Shown: positions 1-12,276 of the stretch, piece by piece
Numbering within the stretch: position 1 is the stretch's first letter
How the letters are laid out: every line of letters begins with the position of its first letter
DNA from: Macrobrachium rosenbergii
Taxonomy: Eukaryota > Arthropoda > Malacostraca > Decapoda > Palaemonidae
Direction: 5' to 3'
Length of the DNA stretch: 64,000 bases
NCBI RefSeq assembly: GCF_040412425.1
Contig: NC_089755.1
Location: 58,945,298-59,009,297, forward strand
Program-made: the position numbers and the translations under genes
The notes under the pieces: generated by a model
Databases searched by the model: none
Seen by the model: the letters and a program-made list of their open reading frames with translations, nothing else
Told to the model about the DNA's origin: nothing

Positions 1-204
1 AAAAGCAAACGAAAACATACCAGTGGACAAACAGCAGCAGCAATAAAACGGGAAGTCTAAATTAAAGAGGAAAATCAGCGAAAATTGGCAACAGGCAAGA
101 ACAGCCAAATAAGCGAGCAATTGCTAAAGCAGAAGAGCAATGTCACAGCAAATGGAGAGCAAATTTACAAAATTACAACAGCACGGAATGAAAAATCACA
201 ACCA
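1..204. other. A-rich leader sequence, no gene seen
   Basis: A-rich sequence with a short run of CAG triplets near base 30. The small open frame across it runs straight into the minisatellite that follows, so I do not treat it as coding. Confidence 0.4.
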
Positions 205-655
205 CAGACCAAACAAAAGCTTACACAAACCACAAACCAAACAAAAGCTAACACAAACCACAAACCAAACAAAAGCTAACACAAACCACAAACCAAACAA
301 AAGCTAACACAAACCACAAACCAAACAAAAGCTTACACAAACCACAAACCAAACAAAAGCTTACACAAACCAAACAAAAGCTTACACAAACCACAAACCA
401 AACAAAAGTTTACACAAACCACAAAGCAAACAAAAGCTTACACAAACCACAAACCAAACAAAAGCTTACACAACACAAACCAAACAAAAGCTTACACAAC
501 ACAAACCAAACAAAAGCTTACACAAACCAAAAAAGCTTACACAAACCAAAAAAGTTTACACAAACCACAAACCAAACAAAAGCCTACACAAACCACAAAC
601 CAAACAAAAGCTTACACAAACCACAACAAAAGCTTACACAAACCACAACAAAAAC
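205..655. repeat. Minisatellite, unit about 28 bp (A/C-rich)
   Basis: Tandem units built on ACAAACCAAACAAAAGCTTA, with a common 28-bp form and shorter 19-23-bp variants. Copies lie head to tail and differ by small deletions, as expected from replication slippage or unequal exchange. The cysteine-rich open frame on the opposite strand comes only from the repeat. Confidence 0.9.
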
Positions 656-1688
656 TAAAAACCACAAAAGTGAACACCATAACAAAACAGAACTTAAACC
701 AAAACAGGTTAAAACAAAAACAGCTAACAAACCACAGCAAAACAAGCTACACACATCACAAAACAGCTTACACAAACCACAACCTAACACCACAAGAGAA
801 GCTAAAACAGGCTAAAATACAAAATCCACAACTAAAAGTTAAAACTTGAGCAAAAACTCAGGGAAAACATCAAAAAATCGATTAGTAAACTCATAGGCAG
901 AACTATGAAAATTATGAAATAGGTAAAAATATGCAAAATTTCGCAATGCAACAAATTATGCAAAACCAGTTAGATTCCCTAAAATAACTATGCTGAAAGT
1001 AATGTTAAACAGTTTAGCGTAACCAAACAAAAATATAATCACAAAATATTAAATGACAACTGGACAAACCTCAAAGCGCATACGAGCGACCACAGACGCT
1101 AGCAATTCACAAACAAAGTACCTAGCCACTTTGAGGGCCAAGCCAGCCCAACTCAAAGCCAGTCCCAAGCCCAGATACCTAGGTGAGGATTTGAGTCAGG
1201 AAGGGCATCTACCAGACTTAATGCCAAAACCAATTATAAAATGAACCGTTCAATATAGAAAGAGCTGAAGTAGTCCTACAAAAGCAAAAAAACAGCGACC
1301 TCGCCAGGGCATTAAGGTCAAACAGTAATAAACTAAAACTAATCACAAACCAAAACAAGAGCAAAACTCAAAGCAACCCTACTACAAAAAACAGCTTTAA
1401 ATTAGCGAAAAGCAATTTAAGCAATCCTTTATAAACAAGGGACCCAAACAGGAGCCAAATAGTATCAATATACAAGACATTAGAAACAGGAGCCACACAA
1501 GAAATAAGATCAGTCGAGATTAATATAAGTTAGGAAAATAAAAAGATGGTATTAAAAAGTGTAGTAAGCAAAAACATTAGATAAATGGAGATATGAAAAA
1601 TTGAAGGATAAAAAGGCAAAGGGGTAGGAAGGGAGACGGGTGGGGAACAAGGAACATGAGTTGTGCATGTACATGAAAAATGAAAAGG

Positions 1689-1689
<1 letters not shown>
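656..1689. other. A-rich spacer, no supported gene
   Basis: After the minisatellite the DNA stays A-rich on this strand. A 63-codon frame at 1053-1244 has more varied composition than its surroundings, but no recognisable domain and no supporting splice or poly(A) signal, so it is left uncalled. Confidence 0.4.
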
Positions 1690-1735
<46 letters not shown>

Positions 1736-1789
1736 AAGGGTACACTGTGGAGTATGGAAAGTGTACATTGAGTTAAATTCAGAAATGTG

Positions 1790-1860
<71 letters not shown>

Positions 1861-1904
1861 TGGTACAGTATGTATGAAAAGAGTACATTGCGTTAAATTC
1901 AGAA

Positions 1905-1956
<52 letters not shown>
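1690..1956. repeat. Three (GA)n tracts in a duplicated unit
   Basis: Three GA tracts (about 1690-1732, 1793-1855 and 1910-1956) are separated by two related spacers. Both spacers contain a GTACATTG.GTTAAATTCAGAAAT core. The whole block is therefore a tandem duplication of GA tract plus spacer, not three independent microsatellites. Confidence 0.9.
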
Positions 1957-1959
<3 letters not shown>

Positions 1960-2214
1960 TACTGAGCGTAAGGATAGTGAATATGTAAGGTATACGGTGA
2001 GCGAGTGAATTAGTTTGAGTGCAAATGTGAAAAAAATATGAAAATATGAGAGAAAGTGAGTATGAGGGTGAGAATAGCATGAAGGACACTGCGAATGTTT
2101 AAAGTTTGATCAAATACAAGAATAAGAAAAGTTATGGGAGAAGTTCGATGACGTGCGCGCGCGACTGCGTGTGTATGGGTGTAAAAGTACAATGAGAGAA
2201 ACATGGAAGTAAAG

Positions 2215-2400
2215 AGAAAAGTATGAAAATGCGAGAATAAAAAGTATGAATATGTGAGTGATAAAAGTATTAAAAGCTGAGAAAGGTATGAAAAATGTGA
2301 GTGATGGAGTATGAAAAGCTGAGAAAAGTATGAAAACGTGAGTGATGGAGTATGAAAAGCTGAGAAAAGTATGAAAATGTTAGTGATAAGTATGATGGCA
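2215..2400. repeat. Short tandem repeat, unit about 41 bp
   Basis: Units read AGTATGAAAAGCTGAGAAA followed by a GTGAGTGATGG-like half. About four recognisable copies degrade towards both ends. The 136-codon minus-strand frame over it is a consequence of the repeat. Confidence 0.75.
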
Positions 2401-2449
2401 TTGTGAGACTGAGGCCTCAAAGTGAGAAAGTGCGAGAATGGGAATGCAA

Positions 2450-4011
2450 AATAGAAAGTATGGCTGTATATTAAAATGTTTGATGGAAAGTTATTGGGGG
2501 GTGGGTAGCTAACACATTACCTCTAAAATTTATGCCTTTCAATATACTTCTCAAAAGATTCAGTTTATAAACTAAGGCTAATAAGACCTGCATATTAATT
2601 TAACCTATGACCCATTAAGCAAGAAAAACGCCTAATCTAGACTAAGGTTAACAAGTATAAATTATGTACATGATACCTATACTTCAACAAGTGTTGCTCT
2701 TCACACGAGGTAAGTTTTTTATTCTTCATTTCACTTCGTCTCGGCTAAATCTTAATTTCCTTATGGTTATCTTGACTCGATATATAGCAAATTGATAATC
2801 TGAATTTTGAAGCTTTAATTGAAGACATACCATACGTATTGAATTTAAAAATCAAATTGCGAAAATAATAAATTATGCACATGAATAATCAAAATCACGT
2901 AACGTAAAAACAGCGAAATGTTAGTTTCGTCAAGAAGTTATTCTATTGAAATACTATCGTAGCAAGCAGCTCTTAAAAATTCAACGTTTTTTGTTACTCT
3001 CGTTGCTAAATCGACATGTAAAGACCACAGAATGAGCTGTTGTAACCAATGAGCAGCTTTGATATAGAACAAAACTTTTATATAATAAAACGAATTTGAG
3101 TTTGCAAATGGTACGTTAGCTGTAATGACCAAACTTAGGAAAAAATATTTTAAATTCAGTCAATATAGTGTGTGTAAGTTAAACAGTTAAATCCTTGAAA
3201 AAAAAAATTTTAGTGAAGAGCAAGATTTGTCGGTAGAAATTCGGCTCGGCATAATCCTACGCAAAATATGACCACAAAATATTAAAATTCATAATTTTTG
3301 TAGTTTGAATAATTTAAAACAAATGCCATATACATCCAAGATTCACTATTCGAAGTTAAATTTAAATTTCTTGCACTGTTAGTTTGAAATATCAAAACCT
3401 ATTCAACTTCCAAATTCGGAGATTTTGGCATTAAGTCTCCATTTAGAAAACTAAATCGATCAATTAGCTATTAGCCAAGACATGAAAAAGCCACCTGTCT
3501 AGTACACCCTATGAAAAATTTTCCCCACTTCACTAAACCTAAAATACTTCCCCAAACCATTAAAATGCCTAAACAGACATTACACTCGAGACTTGTCTCA
3601 ATTCCGTTAAGTGTCAGATTGCTTGAGGAAATATTCATAGGAGATTCTTTTCAAAGTGTGTTGAATATCTGAGCACTGGCTTGAAGGAAAGTTCATGGGA
3701 GATTCTTGAAAGTATTGAGGAATATCCGAGCACTGTCTAGTATTGCCTTGGCAGCTGTGATTTTCGTAGACCTGGAAAGAAAAAGCAGTCAAGAACTTGG
3801 AACAATATGTATCGAGTGACCAATATTGCAAATATCTTAGGACTGAGAAACAAAATAATTTCAAAGAGCAACACTGCTTTTCTTTAAGTACAAAAATTCT
3901 TAAAACCAAAGTTCTCTAAACCACTGAAAACACCTTTAATCTGTAAATTTCAACTTGTCTAACACAAAACGCTTGCTAAAACACCAGTGTGCCAAATGTG
4001 AATTTTCTGAA
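2450..4011. other. AT-rich unique DNA, no gene seen
   Basis: No coding signal. A degenerate duplication lies near 3605-3740, where a block containing GGAGATTCTT and TATC(C/T)GAGCACTG occurs twice. Otherwise I see nothing to call. Confidence 0.45.
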
Positions 4012-4245
4012 CCAATTAATGAACTAAAAACGAAACATCCATTGTAAATACTGATAACCAGTTTTTAAACTGTTTACTAATGGAAATCCATTTAAATCTC
4101 AAACAAAATTAACTATGAAAAGTGCTCCAATTAATGAACTAAAAACCAAACATCCATTGTAAATACTGATCAGCAGTTTTTAAATTGTTTACTAATGGAA
4201 ATCCATATAAATCTAAAAAATAAAATTAACTATGAAAAGTGCTCA
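4012..4245. repeat. Direct duplication, two copies of about 115 bp
   Basis: Two head-to-tail copies begin CCAATTAATGAACTAAAAAC at 4012 and 4127 and end at AACTATGAAAAGTGCTC. They differ by a few substitutions and small indels, consistent with a single older tandem duplication. Confidence 0.85.
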
Positions 4246-4604
4246 ACAGCTTGCAAACTTGGCATCTGCAAGATAAATGACGAAAAACCTGTAAATACAT
4301 TAATACAATACTCCAACAGCACTGCAGGAAAAAAATTTCTACACCACTTCAGTAAAAAAAAAATATCAGTTCTATTCACCTTCAAGGAACAGCTGCTGCA
4401 GGAAGTGATTATTGTACAATAGAGCGGTCACTGAATCAAGTTTCTTCAACAAATCGAAGTTCCAGACGGTACACGAAATGGTGAACTTCAGAACTGTCTT
4501 GATTCCCTTCAAGTGCAGCAGATTGCTGTAAAAATCGTTCAGATAGTGAAACAAGCATGAAATTTGGCACAAACATTCCTAAGACTACGCTCTCTTAGAA
4601 AAGG

Positions 4605-4835
4605 GCGCTGGCCACCTGAAAATCAAGATGGCGGCTATTTTTCAAAATGGCCGCCATCTATGTTGAGATTCACTGGTTTGGGAGCATCTATTGGATGGAA
4701 TATGCCAGTTTTTTTTTAAACCTCGACTTTTAGGTTATAAAAATGTTCCATACCACACATTTTATTGAAAACCCTTACTAAATGAATTGTAACCAAGATG
4801 GCGTACAAAATGGTTGCCATAAAAGTTTTTTTTTC
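4605..4835. repeat. ATGGCGGC/GCCGCCAT inverted-repeat region
   Basis: A perfect 10-bp inverted repeat, AGATGGCGGC (4626-4635) and GCCGCCATCT (4650-4659), surrounds a 14-bp loop. Further AAGATGGCG and AAAATGG(T/C)(T/C)GCCAT words follow to about 4830. It lies about 500 bp past the end of the decayed gene on the minus strand and could be part of the same repeat unit; that link is inference. Confidence 0.6.
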
Positions 4836-5133
4836 TATCCACAGCGCTAGCAGACAGAGACCAACTGTTTTTATTTAATGGTATATTCATGTGATCAGAC
4901 AGTTTAACTAATATGCTATTTTCAACTGAAATAGTAATGGTATGGTCACATACAACATTGTGTCTAAGACTGTAACCATAAAAAGAAAAGAGAAATACGG
5001 ACTAAACGCAACCAATCTATGTATAGGTCTCTCAACCTACACCTTTGAAAAATTCGAGGATAAGAAGGTAGGCATAGCATGACACGTTGGATGCTCAAGC
5101 TAGATTATCTACTGAAGAGAGGGCAATATTTAT

Positions 5134-6283
5134 CTAGACTTCACATTTGCAAGTGCACAGAGCTGTGCAGGGAAGACCCAGCTTGTAGCACTTGCACCTT
5201 TCCCGACAGCCTGCTTTGCATCCACATTTGGTAAGCTGTTGGCAACTCTTGGCTAAGGGCGAGTTGGTTGTCAGAGGACTTGCCATGCTTCACCAGACTT
5301 TTGCCATCCCCACTCAGCAGGGTTCTCTGGCTGTGGCTGACACTGGGTGGCCTGCCCCACACACAACCAGCCTGGTACGCAGCACGCTTGGTGTGTTGGA
5401 GGAGAGCTCCCCTGGTTGGTGGAATGGCCTCATATGCCCTTTGTTTTCTGGCAAACATATCAAGTTTAGCCTCATCCACAGTGCCAGCAGTGCTGGATCT
5501 TTCATACATAAGTATGACAAACCTCTCCAGGACCTTCAGGTCACTCTCTTCCACTCTGAGAGGGTAGTGACTCAGTTTGGAGAACACAGTGGAGGCCTCT
5601 GGAAAGATGTTCCATGTCTGCCAGGCGGTCTTCTTGCCCTTGCTCCGGAAGGCTGACACTGTATCACAGCCTGTGAACTCATGGAAGAAGAGCATGCCAT
5701 TCACCTTCTCCTGGCCCAGAGAGTTGCACAGGTCATGCACAGCAATCCAGCGCAGGCTCTGGCCTTGGCCAAATGCCACCCATAGCTTCTCTAGCCCTAG
5801 ATTGTGGAGAGTGGAGAAAGCACTGACTGCAACGACAAGAACATCTGTGTCATTTGCTTTAACCGTGATGGTCTTGGCTCCATGTTCTGTGGCATATTTG
5901 GCATGGAGAAAGATGCGGGTGTCAGCTTCCTCATGAGAGCACTTTTCCAGTCCCTGAAGACTAGCCTCATGAGTGCTGAGGACAGCAGACCCTTTCGTGG
6001 CAATGACAACATTTGTGGCAGACATCTGGGCAACTTTGTCTGCCAGGAACTGGAACAACTCTGTCTTGTTGGCATCGTGTCTTAGGAAATTGCGCCAGTT
6101 GGATGGAATTGTGTTCTTGTCTGTCACCTTGCGCCTTCCTCCTTGACCACGTTGGAGCCTGGTCTCAGCTTTGAGGCTGGATGTATTGTATACATCAAAT
6201 ACAAGATGTGATGATGTGTACTTGCTGCTATAGGATTGTATCACAGGCAAGAAGTCGCAAAGTGCACTATAAATCAAAGACTT
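5134..6283 (-). pseudogene. Decayed member of the repetitive 'HEEADTR / GCDT' invertebrate family
   Basis: A 378-codon open frame (5141-6277) carries the landmarks of a large uncharacterised protein family that is expanded in many invertebrates: SNWRNFLR near residue 59, HEEADTR (115-121), NDTDVLVVAV (142-151) and FTGCDT (201-206). The spaced acidic residues suggest a PIN/FEN-like nuclease fold, but that is inference. Family members end in a WGW motif and a cysteine-rich tail. Here EWGW lies in a second frame (about 5280-5345), and a tail with CGCKAGC and CTALCTCKC lies in a third, ending at a stop at 5134. At least two frameshifts therefore break the C-terminus. The N-terminal part of the family is absent. 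A TTAG acceptor-like site directly precedes codon AAG at 6283, so this could be a last exon. Family membership is firm; function and transposon origin are not established. Confidence 0.75.
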
Positions 6284-6717
6284 CTAACCACAAACCTAAA
6301 ATAAAGAATTACAAATGAAATCATTGGTTTGTGAAATTTACTGTCAAAAGGAGTGAAAATGTATGTTAGTCAAGTCCTAAAATCCTTTCTAAAATCCTTT
6401 TAATCTAAGACAAATTACTTTAGAACTGCCTCCAAGTTGCAAATACAGGTGTTTACATTAGTTTCCATATTACGACTAGAGCAATGAGCCTTCACATTCA
6501 AGTCAAAACCAACACTCATGACCAGAACAAACTTTATTTTCAAGAGAAAACGTGGAGTGTGAAGTTCAGTACATTACGTCAAGCATTTCCAAATATTTAA
6601 AATGTCACGCGGATGTTTCTCGAACATTTGTCAACTTTCGGCCTTAATAGCTTGGCACCATAAGAAAATTTCCAGAACCAAAGTATCAGAACAGTTATTT
6701 TGAACCAGTTTTCTCAC

Positions 6718-6812
6718 CTGTGACTTTAGGGTTATATCCATAAACTTCGAAGTTGTGTTGCTTCTCCACTCGCCAGACTTGAAAGGTTGAGCAGGGTTCC
6801 ACGTACAACTTT
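6718..6812 (-). other. Possible upstream exon of the decayed gene
   Basis: On the minus strand a strong donor (CACAG/GTGAGAAA at 6718) closes a 95-bp stretch preceded by a pyrimidine run and AG at 6813. One frame is open and ends in phase 0, as the acceptor at 6283 would need. The 31 codons show no clear similarity to the family, so this is only a candidate exon. Confidence 0.25.
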
Positions 6813-6819
6813 CTCAAAA

Positions 6820-7458
6820 CCATGAAAAAGAAAGCCAGATTAGTACAGACTCCCATCACGTCCCAGATACTTTGTATAGCTAAGTGCTAATATCTTAAAT
6901 GTCTCCTATAAATTTGTTTACAAAACTAATTCCTATACTTGAAGATTGCCACAATTTAATACGAGAAATACTGGTCTACAGTCTCCAAATAAGCACTAAT
7001 AATTTCAAGTTACAAAGTTTAAGCACTTGGGAAATTCAACAAGGATCAATGGTCAACAAGGATCAATTGTTAAAAGTTTAAGTGCTTGGGAAATTCAACA
7101 AAGATCAATGGTTAAATGATTTACTACCTTCACTCAAACTTAGTTTTTATACTTGACATTCATCTAGTCCCTTCGGATTCAAAAGTGAGAATCTTAGCTT
7201 CTGAACAGGATTCCTATTGGGAAAAGTTTAATTCAAGGTAAAATTTCAAAACCTCAATGTGTCAAAATGCTTCATTTTATGAATTACTACCCAGTAGTTG
7301 AAATAAAACACTAGCTGTTTGAGACTGTTAGAAACTTAAGATATTTTAAACCTTCCTTTCAAAATCTTTGTTACTATCAACCAATTTCCATTTCATCTTG
7401 AAAGCTAAATCCGTGTATGATGCAGATTCAAAAACATCCAAACGAAGTGCCTCCCAGT
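6820..7458. other. AT-rich DNA with a small duplication
   Basis: A short direct duplication at about 7010-7110 repeats AGTTTAAG(C/T)(A/G)CTTGGGAAA and a CAACAA(G/A)GATCAATGG core. No coding evidence. Confidence 0.4.
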
Positions 7459-8121
7459 TGTTATTCTCTTGCCTCCCAGTTGTTATTCCCTCCCAGTTGT
7501 TATTCTCTTGCCTCCCAGTTGTTATTCTCTTGCCTCCCAGTTGTTATTCTCTTGCCTCCCAGTTGTTATTCTCTTGCCTTGCCTTGCCTCCCAGTTGTTA
7601 TTCTCTTGCCTCCCAGTTGTTATTCTCTTGCCTCCCAGTTGTTATTCTCTTGCCTCCCAGTTGTTATTCTCTTGCCTCCCAGTTGTTATTCTCTTGCCTC
7701 CCAGTTGTTATTCTCTTGCCTCCCAGTTGTTATTCTCTTGCCTCCCAGTTGTTATTCTTCCCCAGTTGTTATTCTCTTGCCTCCCAGTTGTTATTCTCTT
7801 GCCTCCCAGTTGTTATTCTCTTGCCTCCCAGTTGTTATTCTCTTGCCTCCCAGTTGTTATTCTCTTGCCTCCCAGTTGTTATTCTCTTGCCTCCCAGTTG
7901 TTATTCTCTTGCCTCCCAGTTGTTATTCTCTTGCCTCCCAGTTGTTATTCTCTTGCCTCCCAGTTGTTATTCTCTTGCCTCCCAGTTGTTATTCTCTTGC
8001 CTCCCAGTTGTTATTCTCTTGCCTCCCAGTTGTTATTCCCTCCCAGTTGTTATTCTCTTGCCTCCCAGTTGTTATTCTCTTGCCTCCCAGTTGTTATTCT
8101 CTTGCCTCCCAGTTGTTATTC
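7459..8121. repeat. Minisatellite, 22-bp unit, about 30 copies
   Basis: Nearly identical head-to-tail copies of CTCCCAGTTGTTATTCTCTT plus GC. A few variants occur: two copies lack the CTCTTGC part, one copy has a CTTCCCC junction, and one has a CCTTG triplication. The unit is not a multiple of three and contains no stop, so all three forward frames stay open for over 220 codons with a 22-residue period. These frames are repeat artefacts. The homogeneity suggests recent expansion or ongoing gene conversion. Confidence 0.97.
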
Positions 8122-9007
8122 TGTTCTGAAAGAAAATTTAAACATTCAGCAAACCTAACAAAAATCCTAGAATAGAGCTTTTTACGTTTAATCTACTTAA
8201 ACCAGGTATTTTAATGCAGTATTTCCCGCTGCACCTCCTAAAGTAATATTTCGCTACACAAGTTTTGAATATAAAATTACCAAAGGACACTTTAATGTCT
8301 ACCTACAAACTGGCAAACCAAAACGAAACTTTCGTCCAGCCGTCCTGTAAATCAAACATTCAAACCCTAATGCAACTAAAAGTCACCTGTCTCACTGTAA
8401 AGTCTCAGGCTGAAAACTTTAAAGCAAATCCGAGGAACGAAAACTTGAACAAAATGAATTGGCACTATCAAATTGTGAACAATGGATTAACACTAAAAAA
8501 TTGTTAACAAAGCAGGTACAATGAAGACAATGTTTAAAAGTGAAAGGTACGCATGCGGACTGATCCTCCGAAAACACAGCCCAAGGGCGACTTTAATATC
8601 AAATGTAATCTTTGTTAATTTAAAGTTAACCGAATATAAAAATCACCATATTAAAAACTGTTTTCAGTACAGTTATTTAAATGCAAAGTTGATAGTCTGC
8701 AGTACTTGCAAAGAAAATATGAAAACATAAAACCATAAACGCATCAAAATTTTAATGCTTACACTTAACACTGTACATAATTATGACTTCTGAAGTAAAT
8801 ACCATTAATAAATTCTGACATCTACATAACATCTTTTGGGTAACTATGTTGAACCATAAGAGCTGCAACAAGCTTCGAAACAATCATTAAGGCCGGGACC
8901 AACGCTACACCACGAATTCATTTAATTTTAAGACTTCAAAATCGCAACTGTCATGTGAATCCTTTTTGTATGTGTCATTAAGGGGACAAGCGGCCTACAT
9001 CACTTAA
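8122..9007. other. AT-rich unique DNA, no gene seen
   Basis: Two short open frames (8265-8507 and 8521-8730) have AT-rich, low-information composition, no domain and no splice support. I regard them as chance frames. Confidence 0.4.
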
Positions 9008-9275
9008 GACGGCGGGGAGAAGGACAGGGTGGGGGGAAGGACAGGGTGGGGGGAGAAGGACAGGGTGGGGGAAGGACAGGGTGGGGGGGGGGGGAGAAGG
9101 ACAGGGTGGGGGGAAAGGACAGGGGGGGGGAGAAGGACAGGTGGGGGGAGAAGGACAGGGTGGGGGGAGATGGACAGGGTGGGGGAGATGGACAGGGTGG
9201 GGGAGATGGACAGGGTTGGGGGGAGAAGGACAGGGTGGGGGAGATGGACAGGGTGGGGGAGAAGGACAGGGGAAG
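9008..9275. repeat. G-rich minisatellite, unit about 17-18 bp
   Basis: About 15 copies of GGACAGGGTGGGGGAGA(A/T). Each carries runs of three to nine G, so the strand could form G-quadruplexes. The strong G bias contrasts sharply with the AT-rich flanks. Overlapping glycine- or proline-rich frames on both strands are artefacts. Confidence 0.92.
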
Positions 9276-12149
9276 CGAAGGTTTCACTTGGACACTGCTC
9301 AGTATCTGAGGCAGCCTGTAAAGATATCTACGCTTGTTTTGTGCTTTTAAAACGCCATTAAGCAACACCATTAAGCTAAATGGTGGAATTCTACATGCAC
9401 TCAAAACCTACTAATGGCAATTTTTTTTTTTAAACTCACAGCAAAGAATACGCTTTCCTTATCATTGTAAAACCAGCCTTCCGTTTCAAAGCAGCTGAAC
9501 AATTTAATGCCAGACCACTTAATTATCCTACTCCTGTAATATTACAAGATTTAGCCAAGATCAATCCACTAGCGGCCTTAAATCAACGTAGAAACCAAAA
9601 GCTTAACAGATACTCAAATCTTTTCAAACTTTAATATTTCAAAAGCTGCCTTGGGACATCTTTGAAAGACCAACTGCTGTATGGTATTGATCACATTAAG
9701 TGTAAAGTAATGTTCGTTCTGGATTATCCAGTAACCTATAGTTTTCCCTTTATTTCAAAGTATTAATATAAATATTGATCTTATAGTCTCGAGAAGTTAA
9801 TCGCTTGGCTGTTGGTCGACTTGGACGAAAAGTTACAGCCTTCTAGAAAAAAATGAAGCGTGGATATATTTTCATAACGATGAGTCAAATCATCGACTAA
9901 CTCAAAGTTTGCTTTTAACACTCGTGCATAAATAATACCTCAAAAAAAACCACAATCAATATATCGAACCATTTTACCTAGTTGAAACCACCAGCTATGG
10001 AAGCAGCTACATTCAAGACCATGCACTTAATTCTCCTTCGTGGATTTAAAAAAATCATTCTTGCGAGCGTTCTCAGGTTTCCAAACACGCCATCTCATCC
10101 ACGTACATAAGTCTGATCACCACAAACGCGTTCTTAAAAGCAATACGCAGTTTCACGGCTTAAATTGATGGTAATCTTGCAGTTAATATGACCAGGCAAT
10201 TTGGAACATGAATTCAAAACACAGTAAAACTAAATTTCAGTAGAAAACCTTTGTTCCTTATTTTAACATTTTTCCACGTTAATCCGCGGTTCCTAGCTTT
10301 ACATATCTAAACTTAACGGTTTTCCAAAATTTTCCACTTCCATAATTTACCTTCATTCACGAGATTAAAATATTTCCAAATTGCTGCAGATCACTTACAA
10401 GTACTGCTGGTTGAATTATGACCAGATTTAAATGCCATATTTGAAATTTAACTTTTCATCAAAACACATTTGTCCAAATGGCTCAGTAACTTAAAAAAAA
10501 CATGGTTACTCCCATTAACCCCCTACCCCCAGCACTATACAAAATGTATGCCATAATTCATTCCCGCTTGGCTTTCGACGCAGTAACTGCTTATTCCTAA
10601 AACCCGCCAAAATTTCACCACTTCACTACCCAAGTCCTAAGCCCATTGATTCTGTTACGGCAAAGCCTGGTATATTATGCACGCTTTGAAAGTGCTGCCA
10701 ACGATACTCTGAACTAGTTCATTAAATATGTACAATATTTAACCTGAGCAATAGTCTGAATTCTACAAAAATTACGAGGTATCGTAATGGCAAATATTAA
10801 ATTTGCTTATGAAGCTATCAATTTATGTACACTAAACTAATAATTTTGCAATTCGGTGACATCGTAAACTTCGTACGCTAAACATTCATTTCGCAAACAA
10901 TGCAGTCAAGTATAATTTTACTTCGGCAAATATAAGTTCATTCATATACACTTTAATTCACGTAACAAATTCACGTAAAGTCAACATTTTTACAGCAACA
11001 CTAGGCAGCTTGACTTCAATTATGAATGGCAAAAATACTAGTGAAACTCCAACAGATTAATTTATGAGAAAGGGATATCGGCAAAACGCCAATTACGTAG
11101 AATAATCACTTCAATACAAGGTACTCCGTTCATCGCGTAGTTCATTTGACGAAATTGACTTAAGTAGCCTTATGCACGAGCTTTCAAGATTTTCAGATAT
11201 TTGTCAGATTTTCACAAATTCTGCAAATTGAAAACGCTTTTCGGGTGTTTAATAGAGCGCTGGTGATTTTCAGATTTTCAAAAATTCTACGAATTGCAAA
11301 GCCAACTTCCGTTACGATAATAGTTTGAAATTCTAGTTTACAAGAATTAAAATAGTTTTAGTCATTAAATCTTATAAAATCATAAAAATTAACTTCACTG
11401 ATACCCATTACCTGGCAGGTTCAGATACGGATTGATTTTATGATGAAGCACAGGATATTTCATATGGGAAGGAATTCCTTGTATTTAAGATAATCCTATA
11501 AAATAGGATAGTATTCCAACAAGTTGACCTTTAACGTACGAATTTCACAAAAAATTAAAAATTTTAAGTCACTGAAAGCCCAAAGACTTACTAACGCAAC
11601 ATTCGCTCATATTTAACGTGAGAATTTCACGTTAAAAATAACTAGGAGAAAAGTCTTTGAAAGCCTAAAAGCCTAACCCTAAGATATACCTAACTTAGAA
11701 GCCGGCATTCCAGAAGCCTTCATAATTCCAACCAAAGGAACTTGTAAATTTCCACTAACAGTTCTCAAGACCTCTTGGCACAGGCGACCTATTTAATAAA
11801 ACATGTCAAACATTTCTGTACAGTAAATTAAAATGCAGCAAATTCGTAGTAATTTCACCTATATCCGACGTTTCACTATTGAACTTAACACCATCTTCGT
11901 AGTAATTCCAGCAGCAGCACTCGACACTTCACTTTTGAACAAAAGCTGCTTTACCCTGCCGGTTACTTTCTCACCTTGACAACCATATTTAATTCACCAC
12001 TTCCAAAAGACCTCGCGGAATGTAGTCTACCCCAGAAGATACAGCTGGTTCTCAGTCACAGTTAAATTCGTCCTACAACTTATATCTCTTAATTTCACTG
12101 CAGAAAAGATATTAACCTCGACAAAACAATCGGCAAATATAACACTTAC
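9276..12149. other. AT-rich unique DNA, no gene seen
   Basis: No open frame of note in nearly 3 kb. A degenerate duplication around 11190-11300 repeats TTTTCAGAT(T/A)TT and AAATTCT.C.AATTG words. It could be intron of a minus-strand gene starting at about 12.2 kb, but I cannot show that. Confidence 0.4.
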
Positions 12150-12265
12150 CTTGCTCAAATCCTACAAGTCGACGAAAATGTTCAAATATCACAACAGAAA
12201 AGCAAGAGACTGAGTGAATTGAACACCCACACAACCGGTCCTTTTTCCCTAAAGACCCCCCTAAA
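12150..12265 (-). other. Candidate 5' exon on the minus strand
   Basis: A near-consensus donor (GAGCAAG/GTAAGTG, last exon base 12150) follows a moderately GC-rich stretch. A CCAAT box and a CRE-like site lie just upstream on the same strand. The exon start is a guess. Overlapping open frames exist, but none has a recognisable domain, so it may be untranslated leader. Confidence 0.3.
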
Positions 12266-12276
12266 TCTTTCAGCAG

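Noticed and set aside
1577..2089. 170-codon serine/leucine frame
   Set aside because: Made of GA microsatellites and duplicated spacers.
7368..8175. Three overlapping open frames of over 220 codons in the 22-bp minisatellite
   Set aside because: They exist only because the repeat unit lacks stops and is not a multiple of three; all three frames give the same cyclic peptide.
9000..9404. Proline-rich and glycine-rich frames across the G-rich minisatellite
   Set aside because: Repeat artefacts open on both strands.
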